Positions 5,731-5,952 of a stretch of DNA of 5,952 nucleotides are shown piece by piece. The stretch is from contig JABJKL010000131.1 of NCBI GenBank assembly GCA_018660405.1, positions 1 to 5,952 on the forward strand, read 5' to 3'. Positions within the stretch are counted from its first letter, which is position 1. Each line of letters starts with the position of its first letter. The notes under the pieces are model-generated. The model was not told the DNA's origin. It worked only from the letters and a program-made list of their open reading frames with translations, and made no database searches. The translations under genes and the position numbers were made by a program. Origin of the DNA: Pseudomonadota bacterium (lineage in GTDB: Bacteria > Pseudomonadota > Gammaproteobacteria > Arenicellales > Arenicellaceae).

Positions 5731-5952
5731 TTAGTCATCCTTTCCCGGTTGCTCGGGTATAACGTCTCGCCCGGTTCTACCTAGTACCCCATCGCGCGTG
5801 CCCGCCAAAATCATTTTTAGATTTTCCAAACGGGGCGCACAAAACACGGTGTACAAAAGACCAATCCCAACAAGCCGCCATACGTCATTAACAATCCACT
5901 TGATCGGTGCGTAGGAACGCTTATATAGCAATATACTATTCCGATAAATATA
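5731..5952 (-). CDS. C-terminal end of a probable GT2-family glycosyltransferase (5' end outside the window)
   Basis: The frame is open from the right edge to the TAA at 5733-5731, giving 73 residues that begin YIYRNSILLYKRSY. A Y-x-x-RN segment, then a hydrophobic stretch (WRLVGIGLLYTVF), and then a tail of the form AGTRDGVLGRTGR, is the usual C-terminal layout of WbbL-type family 2 glycosyltransferases, where the last part reads roughly 'G..DGl.gr.G'. The catalytic domain would lie to the right of the window. A TTG codon at 5931 might be taken as a start, but the similarity continues upstream of it, so this is a truncated view rather than a small gene. The direct stop/ATG junction with the next GT2 gene indicates one operon. 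The assignment rests on a short tail and is therefore moderate. Confidence 0.65.
   Translation of the reverse strand, partial: YIYRNSILLYKRSYAPIKWIVNDVWRLVGIGLLYTVFCAPRLENLKMILAGTRDGVLGRTGRDVIPEQPGKDD
5738..5746 (-). promoter_or_regulatory. Shine-Dalgarno sequence of the GT2 gene
   Basis: GGGAAAGGA on the minus strand ends 7 nt before the ATG at 5730. It lies within the last codons of the preceding gene, whose TAA stop (5733-5731) touches the ATG. This supports both the start choice and co-transcription. Confidence 0.7.

Overview
The window looks like an ordinary chromosomal stretch from a gammaproteobacterium with moderate GC content. The evidence is the mix of genes: the 3' part of mfd, a YgjP-type metallopeptidase, a peptide deformylase of the pseudomonad 'Def2' style, and a periplasmic CsiV-family protein, a family I know only from Gammaproteobacteria. 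I cannot name the species. I see no RNA gene, insertion sequence, CRISPR array, phage gene or attachment site.

Layout. On the plus strand, the window opens inside mfd (transcription-repair coupling factor), which ends at 1424. After 46 bp comes a YgjP/DUF45 zinc metallopeptidase (1471-2220). A peptide deformylase (2221-2802) lies on the minus strand, its stop codon directly abutting the ygjP stop. An 85-bp AT-rich divergent intergenic region separates def from csiV (2888-3847, plus strand). About 144 bp without a recognisable gene follow. Then comes a minus-strand polysaccharide cassette, read right to left: the C-terminal end of a GT2-like glycosyltransferase (5731 to the window edge), a complete GT2 glycosyltransferase (4855-5730), and an atypical short-chain dehydrogenase/reductase-like protein (3992-4858). 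The last three are packed stop-against-start, so they are very likely one transcript.

How the genes work together. The left part is housekeeping: repair of transcription-blocking lesions (Mfd), removal of the N-formyl group from nascent proteins (Def) and peptidoglycan synthesis support (CsiV). The right part looks like the end of a cell-surface glycan locus, with two glycosyltransferases and one SDR-fold protein.

I did not find a new multi-gene system. The most unusual signals are two in-frame degenerate tandem repeats in the two divergent neighbours: a 12-bp/tetrapeptide repeat inserted between the active-site motifs of the deformylase, and an 18-bp/hexapeptide acidic repeat in the middle of the CsiV-like protein. 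Smaller points are the SDR lacking the usual catalytic tyrosine, and its probable TTG start overlapping the upstream stop codon.
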